Shown: positions 17,600 through 26,198 of the stretch, in pieces
Layout: each line of letters starts with the position of its first letter
Numbering within the stretch: the stretch's first letter is position 1
Origin: Kineosporia aurantiaca JCM 3230
GTDB taxonomy: Bacteria > Actinomycetota > Actinomycetes > Actinomycetales > Kineosporiaceae
Assembly: GCA_000719025.1 (NCBI GenBank)
Contig: JODP01000002.1
Coordinates: 1 to 64,000, forward strand
Direction of reading: 5' to 3'
Length of the DNA: 64,000 nucleotides
Position numbers and translations under genes: made by a program
Notes under the pieces: generated by a model
What the model saw: the letters and a program-made list of their open reading frames with translations, nothing else
Databases searched by the model: none
Told to the model about the DNA's origin: nothing

Positions 17600-19057
17600 G
17601 CGCGAGCGCGTCACCACTACGGTGATCGCGCCCGCCCCCAGCGTGACCAGCCCGGCCACCAGGAGCGCGTTCTGGGCTCCGTCGGCGAACGCCGCGACGA
17701 TCGTGGCGTGCTGCCCCGGAGTCCGGGCCAGGGCCTCGGCCACGGTGTGACCCGACCTCTGACCGCGCGGCAGACTGTGCACGAAGCCTGAGGTCAGGAC
17801 CGTGCCGACGATCGCCACGCCCAGTGCGCTGCCGAGTTCCCGGGTGGCCGACTGCAGACCACCGGCCACACCAGCGCGGTGCGGGGGCAGCGAGGCCGCC
17901 AGCTCGCCGGTCAGCGTGGGCAGCGCCAGGGCGAACCCGGCCCCGATCACCACCAGCCCGAGCGCGTACACCGGGTACGGCTGGTGGACGCTCCGGGACA
18001 GGCCGATCAGGCCCCCGCTGATCAGCACGAACGCGGCGATCAGGATCCGGGTGAGGCCGAACCGCGGGGCCAGCCGGGGCACCACGCGGGCCCCCAGCAG
18101 CATCGGGAGCGCCAGCGGCAGGATGGCGACGCCGGCCTGCATCACCGAGTAGCCGTAGCGGTACTGCAGCAGCGAGGCGTTCAGGTAGAACAGGCCGAAG
18201 CTGCCGAAGAAGGTCACCAGCATGCCCAGGGCGGCGCCGCTCAGGGCGGGGATGCGGAACAGCCGGGGGTCCAGCATCGGCTGCGCGGTGCGCAGTTCGA
18301 TCAGGATCCAGGCCAGAGTAAGGACGATTGCGGCGGCGAACGCGGTGATCACCAGTGCGCTGGACCAGCTGGACTCGGGACCCTCGATGATCCCCAGCAG
18401 CAGCGCCACGATCGCCGCCACGAACAGGACCGTTCCCGCAGGGTCGAGGGCATGGTCGCTGCGGGCGCTGCGGGGTAGGGCGAAGGCCGCCCAGAGGGCG
18501 AACAGCGCTCCCAGCACCGCAACCCCGGCGAACAGCGTGCGCCATGAGCCGGCGCTGAGCAGGGCACCGCCGCCGAGGTTGCCGACGATGCCGCCCAGAC
18601 CGGTGGCCGTGGCCCAGACCGCGAGGACCGCGCGGCGGCGCTCCGCGGCGGTGGCGTGGACCAGGACCCCGACCGCGTTGGGCAGCACCAGGGCGGCGCC
18701 GAGCCCGGTCAGCACCCGGCCGGTCAGCATGATCGGCACGTTCCCGGCCAGGGCGCACAGCAGGGCCCCGGCCGCGAACCCGGCCAGACCGCCGACCAGC
18801 ACCCCCTTCCGGCCGAACCGGTCCCCGGCCGCACCGCCGGGGATCACCAGCCCGGCGAAGACCACCACGTAGGCGTCGACGATCCAGAGCAGCTGGGCGG
18901 CGTCCGGGTGCAGACGGCTTGCGGCCATCATCGGCACCGCCAGGTTGATGGCGGCCACCAGGCCGACCACCAGCAGCGTGCAGGCGCAGACACAGGCCAG
19001 GACCAGGCCCGCCCGGGAACGCTGCGCGGTGGTCGGGGTGGCCGTCGCCGTGCTCAC
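17591..19057 (-). CDS. MFS multidrug transporter (DHA2-like)
   Basis: A 488-residue transporter with about 14 hydrophobic segments, from LVLACVCACTLLVVGLVAAIN to NALLVAGLVTLGAGAITVVV. The conserved loop after helix 2 is GGAAGDRFGRKGVLVGG, and LLWIVDAYVVVFAGLVIPGG is the DHA2 pattern seen in drug exporters. GTG 19057 is chosen because it overlaps the stop of the upstream epimerase gene (GTGA), a common coupling; the longer upstream frame lies within that gene. Likely controlled by the TetR at 20049 through the shared promoter region. Confidence 0.88.
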   Translation of the reverse strand: MSTATATPTTAQRSRAGLVLACVCACTLLVVGLVAAINLAVPMMAASRLHPDAAQLLWIVDAYVVVFAGLVIPGGAAGDRFGRKGVLVGGLAGFAAGALLCALAGNVPIMLTGRVLTGLGAALVLPNAVGVLVHATAAERRRAVLAVWATATGLGGIVGNLGGGALLSAGSWRTLFAGVAVLGALFALWAAFALPRSARSDHALDPAGTVLFVAAIVALLLGIIEGPESSWSSALVITAFAAAIVLTLAWILIELRTAQPMLDPRLFRIPALSGAALGMLVTFFGSFGLFYLNASLLQYRYGYSVMQAGVAILPLALPMLLGARVVPRLAPRFGLTRILIAAFVLISGGLIGLSRSVHQPYPVYALGLVVIGAGFALALPTLTGELAASLPPHRAGVAGGLQSATRELGSALGVAIVGTVLTSGFVHSLPRGQRSGHTVAEALARTPGQHATIVAAFADGAQNALLVAGLVTLGAGAITVVVTRSRSL

Positions 19058-19953
19058 TGGCCGCTCCCGTAGGCACCGGCCCGGATGTCCTCGGCCAGGG
19101 TCGGCCCGGTCGGGACCCAGCCGAGCAGTTTCCGGGTGCGCGCACTGCTGGCGGCCATCGGCAGGCCGAAGAACTCGGCCACGAAACCGAAGTGCGCGTC
19201 GGCCTTCTCCGGCTCCACCGAGGCCACCGGCAGGCCCAGCGCCTCCCCCAGTGCCTCGGCGATGGACCGGGTGCTGACCGCCTCCTCGGCCACCGCGTGC
19301 ATCCGGGTGCCGGCCGGGGCCTTCTCCAGACCCAGCCGGATCAGGCGCGCGGCGTCGCTGCGGTGCACCGCGGACCACAGCGTGGACCCGTCGCCGATGT
19401 AGCCCGAGACACCCTGTTCCCGGGCCGCCGCGGCCAGGAAGGCGACGAAGCCCCAGTCGCCGGCGCCGTGCACCGACGGCGCGAAACGGACGATGACGCT
19501 GCGCACGCCGCGGGTGACGTAGTCGAGGGCGAGGTTTTCACTGCCTCCCCGGGCGGCCTCCGGCCCGAGGTCGGGCGACACGTCGGACTCGGTCGCGGGC
19601 CGGTCCTTCACCAGGTAGGACAGGCCGTTGGCGATGACGAACGGCCGGTGGCTGCCGGCCAGAGCGTCCAGCATCGTCTCGACCGCGAGCCGCTCGGCCC
19701 GGTCGGTACCCGCCGGGTCGGCCCAGTCGTGCTTGTTGGCCAGGTGCACCACGCCGTCCGCGGCGGCCACGCCGCGGCGCAGCGAGTCCAGGTCGTCCAG
19801 GTCGCCGCGTAGCACGGTGACCCCCTTGCCCTGGAGGGCCGCCGCCGAGGCGTCCGAGCGGGCCAGCCCGACCACCTCGTGGTCGGCGGCCAGCAGTTCG
19901 TCGACGGTGGCGGACCCGATCCAGCCGCTGGCTCCAGTGACGAAAACGCGCAT
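19054..19953 (-). CDS. NAD(P)-dependent epimerase/reductase (extended SDR)
   Basis: A 299-residue extended SDR of the SDR48/nmrA-like group. Cofactor loop VFVTGASGWIGSATVDELL at the N-terminus; GLARSD after strand 2 suggests NADP. The canonical Tyr-x3-Lys is not clearly seen, as in many atypical members. First gene of an operon with the MFS exporter, divergent from a TetR regulator. It may modify a toxic substrate that the exporter removes, but that is inference from position only. Confidence 0.85.
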   Translation of the reverse strand: MRVFVTGASGWIGSATVDELLAADHEVVGLARSDASAAALQGKGVTVLRGDLDDLDSLRRGVAAADGVVHLANKHDWADPAGTDRAERLAVETMLDALAGSHRPFVIANGLSYLVKDRPATESDVSPDLGPEAARGGSENLALDYVTRGVRSVIVRFAPSVHGAGDWGFVAFLAAAAREQGVSGYIGDGSTLWSAVHRSDAARLIRLGLEKAPAGTRMHAVAEEAVSTRSIAEALGEALGLPVASVEPEKADAHFGFVAEFFGLPMAASSARTRKLLGWVPTGPTLAEDIRAGAYGSGQ

Positions 19954-19996
19954 CAGGTATCGATCTCCTCAAGGTTGGGCCTCTTTCGAGGCACCG

Positions 19997-20040
19997 TGTA
20001 TCGAAACACTAGCACATACGAGTCACCGTGTATCGATAGA
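19997..20040. promoter_or_regulatory. Paired TetR operator candidates
   Basis: Two near-palindromes, TGTATCGAAACA (19997-20008) and TGTATCGATAGA (20029-20040), each match the consensus TGTATCGATACA at 10 or more positions and are 32 bp apart, three helical turns. Each is preceded by CACC, giving a 13-base direct repeat. They lie between the divergent epimerase and TetR starts, so one dimer could cover each promoter. Confidence 0.6.
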
Positions 20041-20048
20041 CTGGACCG

Positions 20049-20585
20049 GTGAACGAGACGAACCCCCGGACCGGCCGCCCGCGCAGCGAGGACGCCCGGC
20101 AGAAGGTGCTGTGGGCGGTGGACGACCTGCTCCAGGAGGTCGGGTACGCGGCCCTGACCATGAAGGGCATTGCCGAGCACGCCGGGGTGGGACGCCAGAC
20201 GGTGTACCGCTGGTGGTCGACCAAGGCCGAGATCCTGCTCGAAGCGTGCATGGAGGACGCGCAGGAGGAGCTGACGATCGCCCGCACCGGCGACCGGCTC
20301 GCGGACCTGACCGCCTACCTGGACGCCCTGGTGCGCTTCCTGGCCGACAGCTCCGCCGGCGCGGCCTACCGGGCCGTGATCTCCGCCGCCCAGCACGACC
20401 CGGCGGTCGCCAAACTCGTTGCTGGACAGGATGTACTCGGCGCCAGCGCGCGAGCCGTGTTGGGGGACCAAGGTCAGGACCAGACCGTTGCCCGGCTGAT
20501 CGGCCCGGCCTTCTTCTGGGTGCTCAGCGGACGTGACCCCAAGGACCTGGACACCCACGCCCTGGCCCAGGAGCTGCTGGATTGA
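20049..20585 (+). CDS. TetR family transcriptional regulator
   Basis: A 178-residue TetR protein; HTH TMKGIAEHAGVGRQTVYRWWSTKAEILLEA, then an all-helical ligand domain (TetR_C_33-like). Starts at GTG 20049, just downstream of the second operator candidate. Divergent from the epimerase-MFS operon, which it probably represses. The MMPL gene follows 112 bp later on the same strand and could share its transcript. Confidence 0.87.
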   Translation: MNETNPRTGRPRSEDARQKVLWAVDDLLQEVGYAALTMKGIAEHAGVGRQTVYRWWSTKAEILLEACMEDAQEELTIARTGDRLADLTAYLDALVRFLADSSAGAAYRAVISAAQHDPAVAKLVAGQDVLGASARAVLGDQGQDQTVARLIGPAFFWVLSGRDPKDLDTHALAQELLD

Positions 20586-20697
20586 GGTCGCTGCGCACCA
20601 GTCCTCAAGCAATCGTCAAGATCCGCGGCGGGTCGCCCTCAAACCGGGCCCCGAGTCTGGACCGGTCACCCCAACCGTCCTGCCGAAAGGCTCCTCC

Positions 20698-22863
20698 GTG
20701 GCCACGTACCTCTACCGGCTCGGCGCTCTCGCCGCCCGGCGCCGGCTCACCTTCCTGGTGCTCTCCCTGACCGCGCTCACCGCCGTCCTGGTCCTGGCCT
20801 TCGGCAACGCCGGGTCGTTCCAGTCCAGCGACTCGATCCCCGGCTCCCCCGCCCAGGTCGCCCTGCAGAAAGCGGACCAGCACTTCCCGGCCGACACCAA
20901 GGTCACCGCGGACGTCGTGTTCGTCGCTCCGGACGGCGCCCGGCTGGCCGACCACCAGATCGCCCGCGACCTGCGGGCCACCCTCACCGAGATCCAGGCC
21001 GTCCACGGCGTCACCCAGGTCAGCGCCCCCGACGAGCAGGTCTCCGAAGACGGCCGGACCGCGGTCGTGTCGGTGGAGTTCGACACCCCCGTTGACGGTG
21101 ATGTGCCAGCGGCCGAACTCGACGCGGTCCGGGCCACCGCCCCCACGTTCACCAATGACGGCGGCCGGGCGGTGTTCGGCGGGGACGCCTTCCAGGAGTC
21201 GGTCCCCCTGGCCGGCCCCGGCGAGGCGATCGGGCTGGGCGTGGCCCTGCTGATCCTGCTGATCACCTTCGGCTCGCTGGTCGCGGCCGGGATTCCCCTG
21301 CTGACCGCCGTTCTCGGGGTCGGCGGCACGATCGGGGCGGTGCTGCTGGCGGCCAACCAGTTCGACATCTCCAACAGCGCCCTGACCCTGGCCATGATGC
21401 TGGGCCTGGCCGTCGGTATCGACTACGCCCTGCTCATCCTCTCCCGGCACCGCAGCCAGCTGGCCCGGGGCCTGAGCGTGGCCGATTCGGTCGCCACGGC
21501 CACCGCCACGGCCGGTAGCGCCGTCGTCTTCGCCGGCCTGACCGTGATCATCGCCCTGTGCGGCCTCTGCGTCGCCGGTGTCCCCTTGCTCACCGCCATG
21601 GGCCTGGCCTCGGCCGGTGCGGTCGCCGTGGCCGTGCTCCTGGCCCTTTTCCTGCTCCCGGCCCTGCTGAGCCTGGCGGGTGAACTGCTGCGCCCGTCGG
21701 CCTCGTCGCGGGCCGGGCGCCGGGAACTGAGCGCGCCCGAGAGCAGCCTGGCCGTCCGCTGGGTCACCGCGGTCACCCGGCACCCCCGCAAGGTCGTCGC
21801 TGGCGTCGTCCTACTGCTCGCCGTGCTCGCCGCCCCGGCCACCCAACTCAAACTGGCCCTGACCGACGACGGCTCCTCCGCGGCGTCCTCAAGTTCCCGA
21901 CAGAGCTACGACCTGGTCGCGAGCGCCTTCGGTCCCGGAGCGAACGGACCGCTGGCGGTTCTGGTCGAGGGTGATACGCCGCAACAGATCCGTTCCACCG
22001 CGAGGACCGTCGCGGCCGCGGTGGCCCGGATCCCCGGTGTCGCCCAAGTGGCGGGCGTCGAGCTGGCCGAGGACCAGCGGGCCGCTATGGTCGGCATCAT
22101 TCCCACCACCGGCCCCCGCGACAGCGCCACCAGCACCCTCGTCGACCAGCTGCGCACGGCCGTGGCCCCGATCGGGCAGTCCGCCGGGAGCTACGTCGCC
22201 GTCACCGGCCTGACCGCGGTCAGCATCGACGTGGCCGACAAGCTGAACGCCGCCCTGCTGCCGTTCACCCTGGTCGTGGTCGGTCTGTCGGTGCTCCTGC
22301 TGATGATCGCGTTCCGCTCGTGGACGATCCCGCTCAAGGCCACGGCCGGCTTCCTGCTCTCGGTCGGCGCCGCGTTCGGGGCGACCGTCGCGGTCTTCCA
22401 GTGGGGGTGGCTGGCCGGACCGCTGGGGGTGCCGTCCGAGGGGCCGGTGGCCAGTTTCGTCCCGATCATCGTGATGGCCGTGCTGTTCGGGTTGGCCATG
22501 GACTACGAGGTCTTCCTGGTTTCCTCGATGCGTGAGCACTATTCGCGGCACCGTCACCCGCGGGCGGCGATCCTGGCCGGCAGCCGTAACGCCGGGCGGG
22601 TGGTGGTCTCGGCCGCGGCGATCATGATCTCGGTCTTCGTCAGCTTCCTGTTCTCGCACGACCCGGACATCATGCCGATCGCCTTCGCCCTCGGCTTCGG
22701 GGTCCTGGTGGACGCGTTCGTGGTCCGCCTGACCCTGGTACCGGCCGTGCTGACCCTGCTGGGTGACCACGCCTGGCGGCTGCCGCGCTGGCTGGACCGG
22801 ATCGTGCCGGACGTCGACATCGAGGGCCACACCCTGACCGAACCGCAGCCCGTCGGCGTCTGA
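20698..22863 (+). CDS. MMPL family RND-type transporter
   Basis: A 721-residue MmpL protein. A first membrane helix (LTFLVLSLTALTAVLVLAFGN) precedes an extracytoplasmic domain with the conserved QLALQKADQHFP-type start, then a five-helix bundle with the MMPL motif GLAVGIDYALLILSRHR, a second exported domain, and a second bundle with the paired motif FGLAMDYEVFLVSSMREHY. The Asp-Tyr pairs in both bundles are the proton-relay residues of the family. Start GTG 20698 has GAAAGG seven bases upstream. Such proteins export lipids, siderophores or drugs. It lies 25 bp before a two-component system that may sense its cargo or envelope stress. Confidence 0.9.
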   Translation: MATYLYRLGALAARRRLTFLVLSLTALTAVLVLAFGNAGSFQSSDSIPGSPAQVALQKADQHFPADTKVTADVVFVAPDGARLADHQIARDLRATLTEIQAVHGVTQVSAPDEQVSEDGRTAVVSVEFDTPVDGDVPAAELDAVRATAPTFTNDGGRAVFGGDAFQESVPLAGPGEAIGLGVALLILLITFGSLVAAGIPLLTAVLGVGGTIGAVLLAANQFDISNSALTLAMMLGLAVGIDYALLILSRHRSQLARGLSVADSVATATATAGSAVVFAGLTVIIALCGLCVAGVPLLTAMGLASAGAVAVAVLLALFLLPALLSLAGELLRPSASSRAGRRELSAPESSLAVRWVTAVTRHPRKVVAGVVLLLAVLAAPATQLKLALTDDGSSAASSSSRQSYDLVASAFGPGANGPLAVLVEGDTPQQIRSTARTVAAAVARIPGVAQVAGVELAEDQRAAMVGIIPTTGPRDSATSTLVDQLRTAVAPIGQSAGSYVAVTGLTAVSIDVADKLNAALLPFTLVVVGLSVLLLMIAFRSWTIPLKATAGFLLSVGAAFGATVAVFQWGWLAGPLGVPSEGPVASFVPIIVMAVLFGLAMDYEVFLVSSMREHYSRHRHPRAAILAGSRNAGRVVVSAAAIMISVFVSFLFSHDPDIMPIAFALGFGVLVDAFVVRLTLVPAVLTLLGDHAWRLPRWLDRIVPDVDIEGHTLTEPQPVGV

Positions 22864-22888
22864 AAGATTATTCAGGAGAGGATGATTG

Positions 22889-23593
22889 ATGGCCGCCACC
22901 GACACCCCCGACCGGGTCCTCGTGGTCGACGACGACCCGGGCATCCGGGGGTTGCTCACCTCGGCCCTGACCTTCGCCGGTTTCGAGGTGGAGGTGGCGG
23001 CCGACATCCCGCAGGCCCTGGAGCGGGTGCGCAACCACCTGCCGGACGTCATTGTGCTCGACGTGATGCTGCCCGGAGGAACCGGTTTCGACGTGCTGCA
23101 GTTGCTCAGGTCCCAGTCCATCGGGGTACCGGTGCTTTTCCTTACCGCACGGGACGCGGTCGAGGACCGGGTGCGCGGCCTGCAGCTGGGCGGGGACGAC
23201 TATGTGGTGAAACCGTTCAGCGTGGTGGAGATCGGCGCCCGGATCGAGGCCCTGCTGCGCCGATCCCGCGGCAATGCGGTGCCGGCCGGTTCCGTCCTGT
23301 CCCTGCACAACCTGACCGTGGATCCGCAGCGCCACGAGGTCCGTCGCGGTGACCGGCCCGTGGAGCTGTCCCCCACCGAGTTCAAGCTGCTGCACTACCT
23401 GATCACCCATCCCGGCCAGGTTCTCTCGAAGGCGCAGATCCTCGAGGCGGTCTGGCAGTACGACTTCGGCGGCGACTCGGTGGTGGTCGAGCGGTTCATC
23501 TCCAACCTCCGGCGCAAGGTGGACGACGGCGAGGAGCCGCTGATCCAGACGGTCCGCGGCGTCGGTTACGCGCTGCGCCGGCAAGCTCAGTGA
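22889..23593 (+). CDS. OmpR/PhoB-type response regulator
   Basis: A 234-residue two-domain regulator. Receiver: acidic pocket VVDDDP, phospho-acceptor Asp in VIVLDVMLPGG (about residue 56), Thr in LFLTARD, Lys in YVVKPF. Winged-helix DNA-binding domain from about 135: VELSPTEFKLLHYLITHPGQVLSKAQIL through VVVERFISNLRRKV. ATG 22889 has AGGAGAGG upstream and is preferred over the adjacent TTG. Partner kinase overlaps by four bases (GTGA). Confidence 0.93.
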   Translation: MAATDTPDRVLVVDDDPGIRGLLTSALTFAGFEVEVAADIPQALERVRNHLPDVIVLDVMLPGGTGFDVLQLLRSQSIGVPVLFLTARDAVEDRVRGLQLGGDDYVVKPFSVVEIGARIEALLRRSRGNAVPAGSVLSLHNLTVDPQRHEVRRGDRPVELSPTEFKLLHYLITHPGQVLSKAQILEAVWQYDFGGDSVVVERFISNLRRKVDDGEEPLIQTVRGVGYALRRQAQ

Positions 23594-25005
23594 GACTGCG
23601 CGCTCCGGGCGGGATCCGGGTCCGGCTGCTGGGTGGATTCGTCCTCCTGTTCGTGCTGGGTCTGGGCGCCAGCAGCGTGTTCACCGCGTTCCTGGTCGAC
23701 GACTACATCTTCGAACGCTCCGGCGACAAGCTGCTGGAGGACGCCGGGAACATCGCCGACCTGGTCCGGACCGGACCGCAGACCGTGCAGGCCAGCCAGT
23801 TCGAGACCCTGCTGGGCCCGCCGCTCGGGCTGGTCGGGCTCGATCAGGGGCGGAGCGTCCTGTTCAGCACCGGCGAGGGCGACGGGCTCAGCGCCGATCT
23901 GGTCCGGCTCACCCGGGGGGTGCCCCAGCTGCAGCTGGTGGACGCCGACCAGGACACCAGCACCGATCTGCACGGAGACCTCGCCCTGGTCCGGGTGCTG
24001 ACCCCGGGCCTGCGGGTGGTGCTGTCCCAGGGTCGGGGCACGGTCGACGTGGCCGAGCTGATTCTGGTCAACGACGCCAACGTGGACGACCACGCCATCC
24101 TCGAGTTCTTCCAGAAGATGACCGAGGTCGCGCTGACCGCCCTGATCGTCCTGGTGGCCCTGGCCGTGCTGGTGCTCCGGGTCGGCCTGCGGCCGCTGCG
24201 GCGGATGGCCCAGGCCGCGGAGGCGATCGCCGACGGCTCCCGGGACGAGCGGCTGCCGGTCTCGGACCGGCACTCCGAGACCGACGTCCTGGCCGCGGCC
24301 GTGAACCGGGCCTTCGACGCCCAGGCCCACGCCGAGGCCCGGGCCCGGACCTTCGCGGCCGACGCCTCGCACGAGCTGCGCACCCCGATCGCCACCATCT
24401 CCGGCTGGCTGGAGCTGTACCGGCAGGGCGGGCTGAAGGAGGACGACCTGGAGCCGGCGGTGGCCCGGATCGAGGACGAGGTGGGCCGGATCCGGCTGCT
24501 GGTCGAGGAACTCGGCCTGCTCGCCCGCCTGGACACCGGCCGGCCGCTGGAACGCGAGCCGCTCGACCTGGTCCGGCTGACCGAGAGCGTGGTCGAGGAC
24601 GCCCAGGTCATCCACTCCGGCCTGGACATCACCCTGCAGGCGCCCCCATCGGCCCCGATGACGGGCGACGCGGCCCGGCTCCAGCAGGTGTTGCGCAATC
24701 TGGTCGGCAACGCGGTCCAGCACACCCCGCCGGGCACGCGGGTCCGGCTCACGATCAGGGACGTCGGGGGCGAGGTCTGCGTCGAGGTGAACGACAACGG
24801 TCCCGGCATCCCGGAGGAGGACGTGCCCCGGGTGTTCGAGCGCTTCTGGCGGGCCGAGGCCAGCCGCAGCCGGGACTACGGCGGCTCGGGCCTGGGACTG
24901 GCGATCGTCCAGGCCATCGCCCGGGCGCACGGCGGGCGGGTCGAGGTCCGGTCCGAGGTGGGACGGGGAACGACGGTGACGCTGCACCTGCCGCACCCCC
25001 TGTGA
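23590..25005 (+). CDS. Sensor histidine kinase
   Basis: A 471-residue membrane kinase. First helix near residues 13-33 (LLGGFVLLFVLGLGASSVFTAF), an extracytoplasmic sensor of about 140 residues, second helix ALTALIVLVALAVLVLRVGL, HAMP, then HisKA with the phospho-His about residue 261 in DASHELRTPIATISG. ATPase boxes follow: N in NLVGNAVQHTPPG, G1 in NDNGPGIPEED, F in FERFWR, G2 in GGSGLGLAIVQAI. Starts at GTG 23590 inside the regulator stop. The signal is unknown; the MMPL gene upstream is the likely target or partner. Confidence 0.93.
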   Translation: MRLRAPGGIRVRLLGGFVLLFVLGLGASSVFTAFLVDDYIFERSGDKLLEDAGNIADLVRTGPQTVQASQFETLLGPPLGLVGLDQGRSVLFSTGEGDGLSADLVRLTRGVPQLQLVDADQDTSTDLHGDLALVRVLTPGLRVVLSQGRGTVDVAELILVNDANVDDHAILEFFQKMTEVALTALIVLVALAVLVLRVGLRPLRRMAQAAEAIADGSRDERLPVSDRHSETDVLAAAVNRAFDAQAHAEARARTFAADASHELRTPIATISGWLELYRQGGLKEDDLEPAVARIEDEVGRIRLLVEELGLLARLDTGRPLEREPLDLVRLTESVVEDAQVIHSGLDITLQAPPSAPMTGDAARLQQVLRNLVGNAVQHTPPGTRVRLTIRDVGGEVCVEVNDNGPGIPEEDVPRVFERFWRAEASRSRDYGGSGLGLAIVQAIARAHGGRVEVRSEVGRGTTVTLHLPHPL

Positions 25006-25028
25006 GCCGGTTAACCCGTTCGACACAT

Positions 25029-25066
25029 TGAGACAATGTCGTCTCACGTGAGACAGTTATGTCTCA
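25029..25066. promoter_or_regulatory. Double operator TGAGAC-N6-GTCTCA
   Basis: Two perfect copies of the inverted repeat TGAGAC-N6-GTCTCA occupy 25029-25046 and 25049-25066, with centres exactly 20 bp apart; the inner half-sites also form the palindrome GTCTCACGTGAGAC. This is the arrangement expected for two regulator dimers binding side by side. It overlaps two possible ATG starts of the LOG gene, so transcription probably starts within or just after it. The TetR encoded in the same operon (25638) is the natural ligand. Confidence 0.75.
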
Positions 25067-25641
25067 TGGGTGATCGGTCCGTCGGGCGGAGTAGGCGCGT
25101 GTCCAGGGTGTGTGTCTTCGGTGGTGCGTCGGCCGGGTCGGCGCCGTCCTACCTGCAGGTGGCCGGTGAGCTGGGCGCGGCCCTGGCCAAGGCCGGTCTC
25201 GGCCTGGTCTACGGCGCCGGGGGCGTGGGCGTGATGGGTGCAGTCTCCGACGGCGCCCTGGCCGCCGGCGGTGAGGTGATCGGGGTGATCCCCGAGGCGC
25301 TGATGGCCCGCGAGTACGGTCGCACCGACCTGGCCGACCTGCGGGTGGTGCCGACCATGCACGAGCGCAAGCAGCTCATGCACGACCTGTCGCTCGGCTT
25401 CATCGCCCTGCCCGGGGGCCTGGGCACGCTCGAGGAGCTGTTCGAGGCGGTCACCTGGACCCAGCTCGGCCTGCACGACAAGCGCGTGGTGCTGGTGAAC
25501 GTGGACGGCTTCTACGACCCGCTGCTGCAGATGGTCGACCACGCGGTGACGGCCGGGTTCGTCTCGGCCGCCGACCGGGCCCTGCTGCTGGCCACCGCCG
25601 ACGTGGACGAGGCGGTCCGGCTGATCGTGGGCCCGGCGTGA
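25066..25641 (+). CDS. LOG family protein (TIGR00730), nucleotide phosphoribohydrolase
   Basis: A LYSINE DECARBOXYLASE-like/LOG protein of about 190 residues, in reality usually a cytokinin-riboside or purine nucleotide 5'-monophosphate phosphoribohydrolase. The nucleotide fold begins VCVFGGASAGSAPSYL; GLVYGAGGVGVMGAV and the catalytic signature LPGGLGTLEELFEAVTW are complete. Three starts are possible: ATG 25036 and ATG 25066 lie within the operator array, GTG 25099 lies after it; family alignment needs only the last. ATG 25066 could serve a leaderless message. Its stop overlaps the TetR start, so LOG, TetR and exporter form one coupled operon. Confidence 0.85.
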   Translation: MGDRSVGRSRRVSRVCVFGGASAGSAPSYLQVAGELGAALAKAGLGLVYGAGGVGVMGAVSDGALAAGGEVIGVIPEALMAREYGRTDLADLRVVPTMHERKQLMHDLSLGFIALPGGLGTLEELFEAVTWTQLGLHDKRVVLVNVDGFYDPLLQMVDHAVTAGFVSAADRALLLATADVDEAVRLIVGPA

Positions 25642-26198
25642 ACTCCCGCGACGCGATCCTGGCCGCCGCGGTGCGCCGGCTCAACACCGACCCCCGCGCC
25701 TCGATGGCCGACCTGGCCGCCGCCGCGGGCGTCGGTCGCGCCACCCTGCACCGCTACTTCTCCACCCGCGACGAACTGCTGCACGAACTCGGCACCCGGT
25801 CGATGGACCGGTGGGAGCAGAGCATGCTGGCCGCCGGGCTGGACGAGGCCGTCGGGTCCGGCGACGCCGCGCGGATCGAGGCCTGCATCCGCGACGTCCT
25901 GAGCCGCTACCTGGCCGACTACGACGAGTTCGGTTTCGCCCTGACCGACCCCTACCTGCGGTCGGCCCCGGACCTGGTGGCCCGCACCGAGATCCTGGCC
26001 GACCGGGAGACCGTGCTGCTCGCCGCCGGGCAGCGGGCCGGGCTGCTGCGTTCGGACGTTCCCGCCACCTGGCTGTCCTCCGCCGTCTACGGCCTGCTGG
26101 TGGCGGGGCGGGACGCGATCGACCTCGGCAAGGTCGCCCGGCGCGACCTCGACCACTACCTGATCACCACTTTCCTGGAAGGAGCGCGAGCCCGATGA
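25638..26198 (+). CDS. TetR family transcriptional regulator
   Basis: A 186-residue TetR protein. HTH: SMADLAAAAGVGRATLHRYFSTRDELLHEL. GTG 25638 overlaps the LOG stop by four bases, and its own stop overlaps the ATG of the MFS gene, so all three are translationally coupled. It probably represses its own operon at the double operator at 25029-25066 and is released by an exporter substrate. Confidence 0.88.
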   Translation: MNSRDAILAAAVRRLNTDPRASMADLAAAAGVGRATLHRYFSTRDELLHELGTRSMDRWEQSMLAAGLDEAVGSGDAARIEACIRDVLSRYLADYDEFGFALTDPYLRSAPDLVARTEILADRETVLLAAGQRAGLLRSDVPATWLSSAVYGLLVAGRDAIDLGKVARRDLDHYLITTFLEGARAR

